Assembly (NCBI RefSeq): GCF_001625215.2
Contig: NC_030385.2
Coordinates: 5,573,135-5,637,134, forward strand
Reading direction: 5' to 3'
Source of the DNA: Daucus carota subsp. sativus
Taxonomy: Eukaryota > Streptophyta > Magnoliopsida > Apiales > Apiaceae
DNA: 64,000 nt
Of the stretch, positions 1 to 11,850 are shown in pieces. The translations under genes and the position numbers were made by a program. Position 1 is the stretch's first letter. Each line of letters opens with the position of its first letter. The notes beneath the pieces are model-generated. The model worked only from the letters and a program-made list of their open reading frames with translations, searched no databases and was not told the DNA's origin.

Positions 1-684
1 ATGTACACAAGATTAAATATTATATCTCCCACTGCTAAAGCTGAAACACCTAGTTCCTCGTTGGTATCCAAGTACAAATATTCCGAGTATAAACTTCCTT
101 AGCCTTCTAGTTCAAACTCTTGTTTCCATATTTGTCAGTCCAGCAACTAATTAATACAGGTTGAACTATTCAATATTTAGATAAGATTTTCTACAAGTAC
201 CAAGTAGGGCGTGTCCTTCTATTGTGAAAGAGTTTAAAGTAACAAACACAACACACACATATAGTACACATTTTAATAATAAAATTACGATCACAGTCTG
301 CAATGGTCTTGAATCCAATTTGCATGTTCAAATCTGTTAAGAGAATTTAAATCCTGTAACCACTTGCATACTGAATAATAAGATAAAGAAAAATGTTTAA
401 AAGATATTCCTTCAATATAGGTAACATATATACGTTGAAGAGTTGTCTAAAGAAAAAGGGGTTAAATATCAAGTAGGTGACTAACTGCGTCCAAAAAATG
501 CAAGTACTTCCACAACTGTACTTGGTGGCCGGAACTATCAGATACTTTCATACTAGAAGTCTATGTGAGTACATGTATGTATAATTGTATATAGGAGCAG
601 TGCAAGCAGTAACTTGAGCACCTGTGAAGTTGCATGGTTTTTATACTATTAAATTAGTATTCTAACCCTTCATCTTTCTTGCAG
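1..684. other. Upstream intron or unresolved 5' part of the NHX gene
   Basis: No open frame of useful length or recognisable exon is seen here. The first exon visible downstream begins in phase 1, so coding sequence must lie further upstream. This stretch is therefore probably a long intron of the NHX gene, ending in the acceptor at 681-684. The earlier exons, which encode most of the transmembrane antiporter core, appear to be outside the window. Confidence 0.5.
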
Positions 685-1767
685 TTTCTGGACTTCGATA
701 GGCACGTACAGTATTTTAATCTTCCTGATATTAGTTGGCCGTGCAGTCTTTGTGTTTCCCCTATCCATGTTGTCCAACTTCATGAATCGTAGAGCACAGA
801 GCACAGCATCCATCACAGTCAGACACCAGGTGAAATATCTTTGTTTCCGTTTAAAAATCATTCTGTCCCAAAATTTCATTTTTAAGCTACTTTGCTACTA
901 ACAGAGATAGAACTTTGCAATTTTTATGTTATCCATCTAGACAGTAATTTGGTGGGCTGGGCTTATGAGAGGTGCTGTATCAATTGCATTGGCATTTAAA
1001 CAGGCAGGTGCTTCCTATATTCTAGGTTATTAGTTGATTAGGAGATTGGCGCCATTTCAAATTGTCATTGGATTTAATGCTACTGCACAATTTTTGAATT
1101 TGCTCTGCAGTTCACTCATGCTGGTGTGACACTGGATCCCATCAATGCTACAATGGTAACCACCACCATTATTGTCGTCCTCTTCAGCACAATTGTAAGT
1201 AATCCTCTATTGTATTTCAGCCACTGTGATTAATGGAGAAGTAGTCAATCTTATATGTCCCATAAAAGAAGACATGTTTCAGTTCTCTTCTGCATCTGTT
1301 TACTTTATGGGTCATGCCATGTGGCAACAGTTTTCTTTATATATTATTTATCGAGAACCCACATGAAATAATTAAGAATGACTCCAAACATAATATGAAG
1401 TTATAAGGAATATATTTGCTTCCAAGTGGTAAATATGACAAGGATTTTGAATAGGGGACGTGTTGCTGACTTTGCCTCTATGCTTTAATTGTTTCAGGTA
1501 TTCGGTCTTTTAACGAAGCCTCTTATTACTTGTCTGCTACCTCATAGTGATTCGAACAGCAGTGAACCAAGATCTCCAAGAGAAAACATGAGACTTCCTC
1601 TACTTTCATTTGGTGAATCAGCGACAACAAACATTGATCGAGCAAAAGATAACATAAATATGCTGATTGAAAGGCCGGTGTATACCGTCCACACTTACTG
1701 GAGGAGGTTTGATGATGCTTTCATGAGACCTACTTTTGGCGGGCCACGTAGCACCGATCCTTGTTAG
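685..1767 (+). CDS. NHX: Vacuolar-type Na+/H+ (K+/H+) antiporter, C-terminal exons only
   Basis: This is the 3' part of a plant NHX antiporter, which exchanges cytosolic Na+ or K+ for lumenal H+ at the tonoplast or endosomes. Exons: 685-829, 941-1003, 1111-1194 and 1498-1767 (stop 1765-1767), about 187 residues. Seen directly: GRAVFVFPLSMLSN, then WWAGLMRGAVSIALAFKQ, the conserved late transmembrane region, then FSTIVFGLLTKPLI, and a soluble tail ending HTYWRRFDDAFMRPTFGG. That tail motif is typical of the vacuolar NHX1-4 class rather than NHX5/6 or SOS1 (family knowledge). The third intron boundary needs a GC donor at 1004, because the nearby GT would break the frame. An AATAAA at 2012-2017 is a candidate poly(A) signal. 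The 5' exons lie outside the window, so the start is not visible. Confidence 0.93.
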
Positions 1768-3888
1768 GAGGGGATTGGAAGCAAGATATTTTAAGATCTG
1801 CTGTTGTGCAAATGGTTTGGTGCAGGGTGAAGCAGTGAATGAGAAGGCAAAGTTTTTTCTTTCCTTTTGTTTGCAAGGCAATCTGCACCTAATTTACTGT
1901 GCTTTTCTTCTTGAATTAAAGGGCCATTATGGATCAAAGAGCATGCAATTGACTCTCTGTGGAGCAAGATTTTCAGATTGATAATGCCAGTCTGTCAGTA
2001 CAACCATTGTTAATAAATGTAATAGGAACGTTATGGAAAGGTGGTTTTTTCTAGTTTATGGGCAGGATTGGGTCTACAAACAATCGTTTGTTGTTTCTGA
2101 GTTTTACATATTTATGTACTCACTTCATTACAAAATACCATTATAAAATAACTAGCTTATAACTGGTGCATTGTAAGGGCGGTTAACATATTTATTATTT
2201 TATCGTATATATTTTAAATTTATCTAATTTTATTGTGAGAATAAAATTATGATAGAATAATATAATTAAAGAAATGTTTTATTTAACAGTTGGATAAATT
2301 TTTTATAGTTAAGTTCGTCAAATGACTTATTTAAAATCAGGTCGAACATATATATTTAGATGAGAATATTAAAAAAAATATATATACATGTTATATTTAA
2401 AAGATTGATTTTTTAGTTAGACAATTTATAAAAAGATAATATATTTTAGCTAAAAAAATAATTACCATGTTTCTCAATGTTATTTTTAAAGATTGTATTT
2501 CGATACAATTTATTTACGAATATGTAGACCATACAAAAAAAAAAGAATAATTAGTTATATAGCTACGCTCTATCTTGACTCAAATTGAAAAAAAATAATT
2601 AGTTTGATCCAAGTACCGACCGACCAAACTTTTAATATTTCGACTTTAACAGTACAGTACAAATTTGATTTCTTATATTAGAAAAACGTATTTCTATGCA
2701 TTGACTCATTACAAAATAATAATAGTCATTTTGGTTTTCTAAATTAAGAAAACATATTTCTACACGGTTTCCCATTAATAATTAGTATCAGAACCATTCT
2801 GTTGATACACAAACCCAAAACATATTTATATACATTATTTTTTAAATTTGCAACAATTAACCAATTACAAAACATTAGGACAACGTATTTTCAGATTATT
2901 ATCTAAATTTATAATAATTGAAATCAAAAGAACCATTCTATCGATACACAAACAGTAAAGATCCAGCCAAAAGAGAAATGCATCATTACTTTTAGTGTAA
3001 ATTTATACTGTCCAACTGTTATAAACAGAATTTGCACGTATAAATATCGTCTAATAATCAACAACGAAGCCCCTTAAAATGATTTGCAAAATGACAATAT
3101 TCAGCAGCTAGCACTAGGATAAAAGGTCGTACTCTAATTACATTTCTTCCTGTTCTTCTAAATATATCAACACCTGAACCAGCTACAGCTATTCCTTTAA
3201 ACAGTCGGTATAGTCATTTACTAACTGCTACTACACAGCAAGCAATCCATACCTTGAAGCCTCTAACGTGTTCCCCACTTCCATCAGTAATACAGATCAG
3301 GAGAAATGAGGAAACAAAAAAAAGAAAAATAACAAACAATAGTCATCTGGAAGCCGTTTAGCCATCCCAGAGTGGGTCAATTACGGTGCTATGCAACTGT
3401 GATGCCATATATTTTTTGTACCTGCAAAGTTAAATTCATACCAAACCTGTGACTGCAGTAACTTCGAACATATATTATTCTGGTACAGTGTACTTTGCTA
3501 TAAAGATGCAATTTATAGTGGGGAAAAATGCTTAAGTTTATATTCAGTAATCAGATGCGCAGCTCATGTAATAAAGACCATTAGGACATACTGAAAATAA
3601 AGCCTTTTGACTCCATAATGTGTTGAGCATGTCCAGAACTTGTGGAAAATACTTAAAGCAGGGAGTAAGGCAGTTCCAGAAAACAAAATTTCAAGAGAAA
3701 AAGATTTTTCTAAAATGCAATTTATGATATTATGTTTAAGAGAAGCATATAAATGACGTTGATGACCTTATAGTTCCCAGAAGTTTGACATTGGGAAATG
3801 ATGCATCTGAATCACAAAACAAAATAAATAAATAAATAAACCTAGGAAGAAATTGCCAGGTGAACAAGTAGATAATGACACTGACCAA
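1768..3888. other. Intergenic, AT-rich, between tail-to-tail NHX and SWIB genes
   Basis: This holds the 3' UTRs of the two convergent genes (NHX on +, SWIB gene on -) and very AT-rich sequence. I see no convincing coding frame, RNA gene or complete mobile element. The part at 3640-3888 is probably 3' UTR of the SWIB gene. Confidence 0.6.
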
Positions 3889-5962
3889 TTAATGTGATTG
3901 TGTATCCGATTTCTTGCAAAGGTGATAGTGTGCCAACATCTCAGGTATCCCCAAAGCCGAAACACTTTTGCATTTAAGGAGCTCTTCAAGCTTTTCATCA
4001 CACTGTATAACCATTGCATTTGAAGGATCCTAAAATCGAAGATAACATCATTCTTTAATTTTTCTTACTGTATAACCATTGCATTCAAGGGATCCTAAAA
4101 TTGAAAATAACATCATTCTTTAATTTTTCTTATGTAGAATCTCTGTTGTCGATAATCATACAATTGGGCTACCAGGTCACGAAAGATCCAAAAAGTGTTA
4201 TCAATATATATAGAGAAAAATATTAATAGGTTGTGACATTAATAAAATTATCAATAAATGTATAGAAAATCAGAATGTTAGCATGTACTACACGATTTCT
4301 GAACAATTCATCTGTTAAATACACTTATCTGGTTACCAACCTCGAGCTGGTTGACTTTTATGTATTCCCATATTTGCCTCAGGACCTCTGCTTGTGACAT
4401 CTCCCTTTCATCAGTGCCAAAAAAACTTGCGAGTTCATCAGATATTATCACAATGGGAACAATATCACTGCATTTACTGTCAGTTTTACTTTCAGGTGAG
4501 CGTTCACTTTTAGGTGCACATTTACTTTCAAGTTCAACACTGGCCTTTGATTTCTTTGAAACTCGATTTGTTGGCTCTGCAAGCATCGGAGAATATCTTT
4601 CATGTGGTAAGTAAATAAAATTGAGAAAAGGGGAAACCAAAATTTGGGTGCATTATAAATTTCATACTAGTTGGTTCAAGGGGGATTATATGTTTAGCTA
4701 GCAACTTGTTCATCCTGAACATGTCAGTACTGTCGGTCTCAAAAACTAAGCGCAGCTCATCATTGCAAATTATTTTCCTCTTGTTACTTGGATCCTGAAG
4801 ATTGTTTTTCCTTATGTATATCCACAGCTGCTTCACAATCTGAACAAGAGAAAAAGGTATGAAGAAAATTGAGGAAAGTAACAAGAAAGATATAGTTAAA
4901 AACACGGATTTAGAAGTCCCAACCTCAGTCCGTGGTAGAGTCGGATGACCAACAATAGGCTGAAGCAAGGGGGACACACCACAAAGTTTGTTAAGGCCAC
5001 CAGGGCCGCCTCTTTTTCTCTTCACCTTTTGAGCACTGGAAAAGACGAAAAATCAGGCACCAAACCAACAACACAGAAGTCCCCTGTGCAATGAGTAAAA
5101 TGTTGCAAATTCTACTCCATTAGGTAAATATCGTCAAATGCAAAGTTGTTGTGTTTGGTACATTTTTGTTGAACTGAAGCTTCATTATAATATTATCAAG
5201 GACTAATTGATTGATACCATATTAAAAACCTAATGGAGCATAAAATATCAAAAAAAAAAAAAAAGGATTTGTCAAAACAAAATATTAAAAAAAAAAAAAG
5301 TAGATTTAATTTGGAGATGTTAATGAGCATAATAAAAGTAATACAAGTGAATAGTGATACACAAGTTGTTCAAGTAAAACAGTCTTTAAGTGCAAGCAAA
5401 GCAATACAAGAAGAAGATAATGAATAGAAAGAAATGACCCATTTCGTAAAAAGAAAAATCAATATACAAACAAGTAAAAAAACATGAGAAAAATAATAAA
5501 GAAAAAGAAAGACCTCTTTTTCGAAGATTGAGGCTGCGGCGGAGGCTGAGGCGGAGGCGAGGCTAATCCAGAACTGGGACTAGTGGTAGGAGGCGGAGGC
5601 GAAGCGGCGTAGGGCTCAAACTGAAGCTGCTGAGAGAAAGGCAAATGATCAGGTGGCAAAGTGGTGTGTTGTTGAGCAAGAGGGCGGGGAATTGGAAGTT
5701 GTTCAAGGGCAAAATGGTCCTTGTGGTAGAGATGCTGTGGTTGAGGTTGAGGAGGAGGACGTAGAAGGTAGTGGATGTGGGTGCGAATGAAATCGATCTT
5801 GTGAGAGACTTGAAACCCTAGTTTGGACTCCACTTGCTCCACCACGTCTTGTAAAGAGCTCAAATTAGGGCTCGCCGCGCTCAACACACTCTCCACACCC
5901 CGCGCTATTTCTTGCTCCTCTCGGCTTACCATGCCCCCTGCACCACCTTGCCCTCCAACCAT
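3889..5962 (-). CDS. DEK_C plus double SWIB/MDM2 domain chromatin protein
   Basis: Model of five exons on the minus strand: 5962-5514, 5035-4924, 4839-4668, 4576-4341, 4029-3889, giving 369 residues with all phases closing. Residues about 12-65 match a DEK C-terminal domain (SREEQEIARGVESVL through HKIDFIRTHIHYLL). A Pro/Gln-rich linker follows. The first SWIB domain (about 163-240) contains KRKRGGPGGLNKLCGVSP and VKQLWIYIRKNNLQDPSNKR. A charged Lys/Ser/Glu linker follows, then a second SWIB domain (about 285-362) with EVLRQIWEYIKVNQLE and ALGIPEMLAHYHLCK. Plant proteins of this layout resemble yeast UAF30 and SWI/SNF-associated SWIB proteins, so a nuclear chromatin or Pol I transcription role is inferred. 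The start at 5962 is followed at once by the DEK_C domain. A tandem duplication at the last exon's acceptor is described separately. Confidence 0.88.
4002..4131. repeat. 65-bp tandem duplication spanning a 3' splice site
   Basis: Positions 4002-4066 and 4067-4131 are adjacent copies of 65 bp with about five mismatches and no gaps. Each copy holds the end of intron 4 and the first 26-27 coding bases of exon 5 of the SWIB gene (minus strand). The copy next to the rest of the exon (4002-4066) supplies the acceptor used in the gene model. The other copy carries an equally good acceptor with exon start at 4094, but reading on from it reaches TAA after nine codons. Confidence 0.93.
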
Positions 5963-6658
5963 CCTGTTTTTTCTTTTTCTTTCTTTTATTACTATGCTCT
6001 CTCTCTCGCTCGCTCGCTCTACTCTGTATAATCTCTCTCTCTCTCCCTATCTCTCTGTACCTGCCTCTATATTATCTCTATGCCCTGTTTGTCTCTATCT
6101 TTGGGGACTAGCTCCATTTACGATTTTACCCTACAATTTTTATTTTCCTTAAATGCGTGTATCGTATTTCGTGTATGCTCCAAAGATGGTAAAAAAATCT
6201 GAAATCTGAAATTCCATTCGAGGAAAAATCTGAAAAACGGTTTAGCCCAGGGATAAGCTTGAAAAATAAGAATGTTTTCGTTTCATATATATGGAAAAGC
6301 TAGTAATGCTATTTCTCTACCGATAAGCTATAACTTGAACAAATGTTTTCCCGATCTGAAAAAAAAATTCAGTCTGGCCTGACCGATCCGAGGCTTGGTG
6401 GGCTTAGTATTTTCAGAAAATTTGGATTTTTAAAAACCCGGGCTTTTTATAAGTAATCCAAATCTAATATTTTTGGGAAAGCCCGGCCCGGCCCGATTTT
6501 TAAAAATGTTCGACCCGATCTGTTTGAAAAATCTGAAAAAAATTTTGATCGGTCTAGATCCGATCCGAACAGATTTTTTGTGCATCTCTCTCCTGTGACC
6601 ATGGGTGCGACAAACCTGAATCTATTTTTGATCCATCAAATTTGTTTATCTTAATTTC
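5963..6658. other. SWIB gene 5' region with pyrimidine microsatellite
   Basis: A run of CT/TC repeats and imperfect variants lies at about 5997-6060, directly upstream of the SWIB gene start. It reads as GA-rich on the coding strand, as is common in plant 5' UTRs and promoters. The rest, to 6658, is unassigned sequence with repeated GATCCGA- and CCCGG-like words that suggest decayed repeat material. Confidence 0.4.
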
Positions 6659-6882
6659 TACTCCGTCATCCCACAAGTCCTTTACATTACTTTTCAACAC
6701 GTATTTTGATACTCTTATAAAGTGTATTTGTATAATATATATTTTTTAAAATTTCTAAAATAAAGTTTGACGTTTAAAATTTATATAAAAAGTTAAAAAT
6801 ATGTTATAAAATTATACTATACAAGAGCTTCAAAATGCGTGCAAACAATGTACGTAAACAATCTAACGGGACGGAGGGAGTA
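6659..6882. mobile_element. Stowaway-like MITE
   Basis: The element begins CTCCGTCATCCC after TA and ends GGGACGGAGGGAG before TA. These are inverted copies of the Stowaway/Tc1-mariner end CTCCCTCCGTCCC. The two halves are roughly complementary, as in other members of this class, and the TA duplication fits mariner-type insertion. Confidence 0.8.
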
Positions 6883-7130
6883 TATATATATTGAATCAAA
6901 AATATTTCAAGACGATTATAATTTTTTTTGTCACAAAGACGATTATATTTAGTTGGCAATGACTTTCGATTATTTTAGCACAAACTCAATCAGACCCATT
7001 GAAAAATCATAAATTTTTTATATAAAAAAATAGTAATTAAATACAAATCAATTACTAAATACAAATTAATGCTAAATAATATTGTTTGGAAATTATGAAC
7101 TAAATTGTAAAGAATTATTTAATATAACAA

Positions 7131-7174
7131 CATGAATTTTATAAGTATAGTCATGAATTTTATAAGTATAGTCA
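7131..7174. repeat. Short tandem repeat of a 21-bp unit
   Basis: The unit CATGAATTTTATAAGTATAGT occurs twice head to tail (with more in part), in AT-rich DNA. No function is visible. Confidence 0.7.
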
Positions 7175-7327
7175 TGTAACGTCCCAGTTTGATATCTCCG
7201 TTTCAGATCATTATCACCCATCATCGATAAACGAGAACTGTTTAGGTAAGTCTCATGTGAAGAAAGTCATGGGCTAAGGTATATTAATATTATATCACAC
7301 ACTATATTATTTATTGTGCACTAAGCC

Positions 7328-7447
7328 GGGGGTCTTCACGAAAACAGCTTTTCTACTTTAAAGGCAGGGGCAAGGCTGCGTACATCTTACTCTGCTCAGA
7401 CCCTGCTCTAAGCGGGATATAGTGAGTATGTTTGGTTTGGTTTGTAT
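7328..7447 (+). mobile_element. tRNA-derived SINE, 3' part
   Basis: The order GAAAACAGC...CTAC, GGGGCAAGGCTGCGTACAT, CAGACCCTGCTCTAAGCGGG, then ATATAGTGAGTATG and a GTTTG-type tail matches the 3' body of plant Au/TS-like SINEs (family recognised from memory, no search run). The tRNA-like 5' head is not clear here, so the copy looks truncated or decayed. Confidence 0.65.
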
Positions 7448-8593
7448 GTAACATTAAAGTTATTTGTAGACTCAACAAATATAAATCAAGATTGTCTAAA
7501 TTCCAAGTTTTGCAAAATTTTATACAACATTTTCTAAATACTCGATTATCATATAAAAATTGATATATATATGACAAGTTTCAAAACACACATAGAATTA
7601 TGAGGTAAGTTTCAGAATATGCAAGTTCATTGAGGTTGACCGAATATAATTAACATCGGGAAGGCCATATTTTTGAATAAGAGTAATTTGTGATTTAATA
7701 AACAAAATGCTATATATGGTAAAAAAAAATTATGACATGATTTATTGAATTTTAACTAAAAGATTCAGAGGGTTGGAAATATTCTTACGGGGGTACAAGT
7801 TAGCCAAATATTTCTGGTCAACATTGTTGGAAATACTCTTAAGTAATTAAATATTAATATTTCATACAAATTTAATTAACGATGCAAAAATCTGTTATCA
7901 TAATAATTTTTATTAATATTTTTAATTAACTAAAATTAATGACTAAAATTTTTTAAATTGGATATATTTTTTACAACACTCAACCAAACACGTGAAATCT
8001 AATATTAAGCCTAAATGCATACCATCTTTTTTTGAAACAAATATGTTAAACTAATAATAAAAAGTCATAGGACACCTGCTATCAATAATCGAGTTAAACA
8101 AATATTAAATTGTAATCGCCTATTCTCATGAGAGACAATTAAACGATATTCGAAGATAATATATATATAAATACAGGTACCCACTTTATGCATTTTCGTT
8201 GAATTACTAGTATCCTATTCATCAGGTGCCATCGTGATGGAACTATCGTTCGAGACTTTGAGCTATCGACCAGAATTATGATTTCATTCAAATTTTCATC
8301 ACTAAATTATAACTCCGCTTACAATCAAGAAGCGAAAACAAACATTTCACCAAGGAGAGAAAACAACCCGAAAATACAAGCTGAAAATCAAAATAAAAGC
8401 AAACTGAAAACAAATGAAAAAAAAAAAATAGATATGATAGTCAAAATCACATGATAAGCGATTAACTCTCGAATCTGATAACTCCGCTTGGATCGAAGAA
8501 AAATGTAAACTGAAAACTTCAATGATACAGATTTATAATAACAAACCAAATCTAATAAAAAGGATAGAAATCCTTCCTCGAAAAGAAAGATTA
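7448..8593. other. AT-rich intergenic sequence
   Basis: No supported gene. Apparent small open frames here follow from AT-rich composition. No complete element boundary was found. Confidence 0.5.
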
Positions 8594-8604
8594 TTAAAAA
8601 AACA

Positions 8605-9124
8605 GGTTTTATATCATATTGCCCACCGAACTCAGTAAAACATATCAAGTAGCTACCCAATCTCCACGGGGACTCAATTAAACCACTGAAATGCTGTTAT
8701 ATATCATTCCGTTAACTATACATATATATGATTAATATATTACCCTCCGTCCCTCCCGAAAGATAGAATAGTGTTATGTGATCCTTAAAGGGGTAAGCGA
8801 ATTTTATCAAGTACTGAGTTTGATGATTTCGACTGAAATTGTAATTAATGATAAACAACAATTGTACATGATACAAACAAACCTGGAAAATATCTTTCCA
8901 ATACAAATACAATTAGAGGCATTTAGATCAGTCTTAATTCATATTCCCCTGTTGTTGTTATGTATCTAACCTAGGGAAGAGCCTGATAACCACTCTTTTC
9001 GACAATCTTCAGGTACCGGAATGATATATAATAGCATTTCAGTGGTTTAAATGAGTCGTCGTGGAGATTGGGTAACTACTTGATATGTTTTACCGAGTTC
9101 GGTGGGCAATTTGATATAAAACCC
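8605..9124. mobile_element. Mutator-type foldback MITE with 11-bp target duplication
   Basis: Inverted arms of about 105 bp (roughly 8605-8712 and 9018-9124) run GGTTTTATATCA inward and are about 90% complementary. The outer ends are flanked by a perfect 11-bp direct repeat TTAAAAAAACA at 8594-8604 and 9125-9135. Long terminal inverted repeats and an 8-11 bp duplication point to a non-autonomous Mutator-like element. No transposase is encoded. Confidence 0.85.
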
Positions 9125-9398
9125 TTAAAAAAACAAATCAAATAAAAAAAATAAAAGAGTTTGGGCTTTCCACTAGATAGAACTGATGGAATTCCCATCA
9201 GCTATTGAATTTAAGAGGGAAACGACCCAGAGAGGAAAAAGAGTACAAGGATTTCAACTTGGTTTTAATTGATCTAAAAATGCATATCATTTTAATCTGA
9301 TGTCTCATTTCAACCTCCCACTTTTTCACGAACCAAATGACCCTTATAAATTAGTGTATGCTCAAATGTCGATTAATCATACCTGCCAAAACTTTTAG

Positions 9399-9872
9399 GT
9401 GGTGTATTCAATTGGAAATTCAAAGGATTTTTTTACATTCATGAAATTCATGGATATTCAATCTGATTTTTAAAAAAGGCAACAAAATCTTGGTGGTATT
9501 TAATTGAGATTTTGAGTTATGCTACAAATCCAGCGGTGTTTAATCAGGATTCTAAATTATCCTTTAAAATCTGATGGTATTCAATCGAAATGTTTAAAAT
9601 CCATTTAAATATGATGGTATTCGAATGCTATTGGATTTTTTCGGATTTCATATAATGATGGATTTTGTGGTATTGTTCAGTGTATTTTAAGTTTTTTGAA
9701 ATCTCACCAAAATCCATGAGATTTTAAAGAATTGTCCTTAAATTCGAAAGAATCTATACCAACTATATAAGTCATATTTTATTAATAATCCGCATAAAAT
9801 CAAAATCATATACAATTCAATTAAATCCATACACTAAAAAAAAGTCATTAAAATCTCAGTTATATACACCTC
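9399..9872. mobile_element. MITE, 'GGTGTATTCAATTGGRATT' family, copy 1
   Basis: The left end GGTGGTGTATTCAATTGG is inverted at the right end (CAGTTATATACACCTCC). The interior repeats phrases such as GATGGTATTCAATCG several times. At least two related copies occur at about 41854-42325 and 43075-43498. Superfamily is uncertain. Boundaries are approximate. Confidence 0.6.
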
Positions 9873-10704
9873 CTCCTTCTCTAGTTTATAATAATATAGT
9901 ATAGTTTTGTCAAGAATAATATAGCTTAGATTTGAAAACAAGTACGCCACATAATTGTATTTTAATACAGAAACCTGGATACAAAACAATAAACTATATT
10001 TAACATATTCTCTCCCTGCTGGTGTGCGAGCAGCTTCCCTCGTGATGCAAATGGAGTGGAAAATAAAATAAGTTTAAAAGAGGAAGTTTTTACTTGGTGC
10101 CAAAACTTACATGTGTGCTAAGAAGCAGGAACCCGTAAGTTGCCTAACATTACGCTCTGACTACTGAATATTTGGAGGCCATTATTGTTTGCATGCATTG
10201 TGCAGTATCTCAACAAACTAATCTGTATATACAGAGTTTCAATATCATTTATTACCATTAGTAATTAATTTTCCACATTTATTTCCGGATCACCATACGA
10301 CTATTTCCCTGCAACCAGCCAGCTTTATTCAGATATTAACTATACTTTTCTTTTGCCTATCACTTTTCTACCCCACAATTAAAACCTCAAATGTACTTCT
10401 TCTTTTAATTTTTCCAAATAATTAGTTATTCCTTTTTTACTTTGCTATTATTCAGTTTATAATAATGATGATTGTATTAGTTCCTTAACAGTTATCATCT
10501 GGTGTAATCTCTCACTTTCCCCCTGGGATATTCTAATCATACAGGTACCTTTTTATGGTTTCATTATCCTATACATGAGTGCTCTTCTTCTTTTTCTCTT
10601 TAATATTGATCTTGCTAAAAATGCTCATGATCACATTGTAGATCTTTTACAGTTGAAGCTGTTGCAGCTCCCGATATTGGAATTTTATTTTGTTGAGAGA
10701 TAAA
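9873..10704. other. RhoGDI promoter and 5' leader region
   Basis: No coding frame is supported. The last part, before 10705, is pyrimidine-rich and could contain the transcribed leader and possibly a 5' UTR intron of the RhoGDI gene. I could not place a start site with confidence. Confidence 0.35.
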
Positions 10705-11850
10705 ATGGAGAAAGACGATGTGTCTGATTCCGAGGGCAGACAGCCTAGCGAATCGTCGTGCTATGCAACTGAAGATGAAGAAGAAGCCAGGATACAGTTG
10801 GGTCCTAAAATGAGTATTAGACAACATCTTGAGAAAGATAAGGTTGATTAGAATTTATGACTTTGATATTTTTCATCAATAAACATTTATTGTTCATATA
10901 TATTTCTATCTTCATCTCATTTCTATTATTGCTTAAAAGGATGATGAGAGTTTGAGGAGGTGGAAAGAGCAACTTCTCGGAGGTGTAGATGCAAGCGCTG
11001 TTGAAGGTACAACATACTTACGTTTTTCACTCCCGTTTCAATGTAGCTAATCATTATGTTAATCCTTGACATACTTATTTGGACATTGAGGAATAGTCAG
11101 TAAAACAAATATTTGACTTTAAACCGATTTTTGACTTAGTACACAAAGAAATATTTTTTTAGTTTAAAGTCGAAAATAACTTAAAACGCGGACTTTAAGT
11201 CCATACAAACAGGCTCTGGAACAAATATTTGATGTTTTTAAATATTGCAATTGTTGTCTGTAGAAGTTCAAGAACCAGACGTTAAAATTTTAAGCCTCAC
11301 AATTCTTACCCCTGAGAGATCTGATCTTGTTCTTGATATTCCGGAGTCTGGGAATACGAATGGCTTGTGGTTTACTTTGAAAGAAGGTAGCAAGTATCAT
11401 TTAAGATTTTCCATCAAGGTCAGCAATGATATTGTTTGCGGCCTCAGATACACCAACACTGTTTGGAAAACGGGTATCAAGGGTAATTATTTTATCCCCG
11501 TGTGAAGAAACTGATTCAATTTCTTTTGGACTTCAAAATTTCTAAACATCATAATTTTGAAATTTTAGTTGATAGCTCAAAGGAGATGCTTGGAACATTC
11601 AGTCCCCAGGCTGAGCCTTACACGCACGAGATGCCAGAAGAGACTACACCATCTGGCTATTTTGCCAGGGGCTCATATACGGCCAAAACAAAGGTAATTC
11701 AAGTAGCCCTTTCTTGTTAAATTGAAAATTATCATCTACTCTGCGTCTCACAATCCTTCACCCCGTGATCAGTTTATCGACGATGATAACAAGTGCTACC
11801 TGGAATTGAACTACACCTTTGACATCCAGAAAGACTGGCCATCACAATAG
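10705..11850 (+). CDS. Rho GDP-dissociation inhibitor
   Basis: Five exons (10705-10842, 10940-11006, 11264-11482, 11569-11693, 11773-11850) give 208 residues with closed phases. The protein keeps ROP/RAC small GTPases in the GDP-bound cytosolic state by holding the prenyl group. Seen: a short acidic head with ATEDEEEARIQLGP, then HLEKDKDDESLRRWKEQLLG, the regulatory helical arm, then the immunoglobulin-like fold with GLWFTLKEGSKYHLRF, GLRYTNTVWKTGIKVD, MLGTFSPQ, MPEETTPSGYFARGSY and a C-terminal FDIQKDW. These are close to Arabidopsis RhoGDI1. The N-terminal head is shorter than usual (family about 220-240 residues), so an extra upstream start is possible, although an in-frame ATG at 10705 fits. 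Confidence 0.95.

Noticed and set aside
5233-5427. Lys-rich 64-residue frame in SWIB gene intron 1
   Set aside because: It is produced by two poly(A) tracts and sits on the opposite strand of an intron.
8388-8660. Minus-strand hydrophobic frame of 90 residues
   Set aside because: It overlaps the left arm of the Mutator-type MITE and runs into AT-rich sequence. There is no conserved motif.
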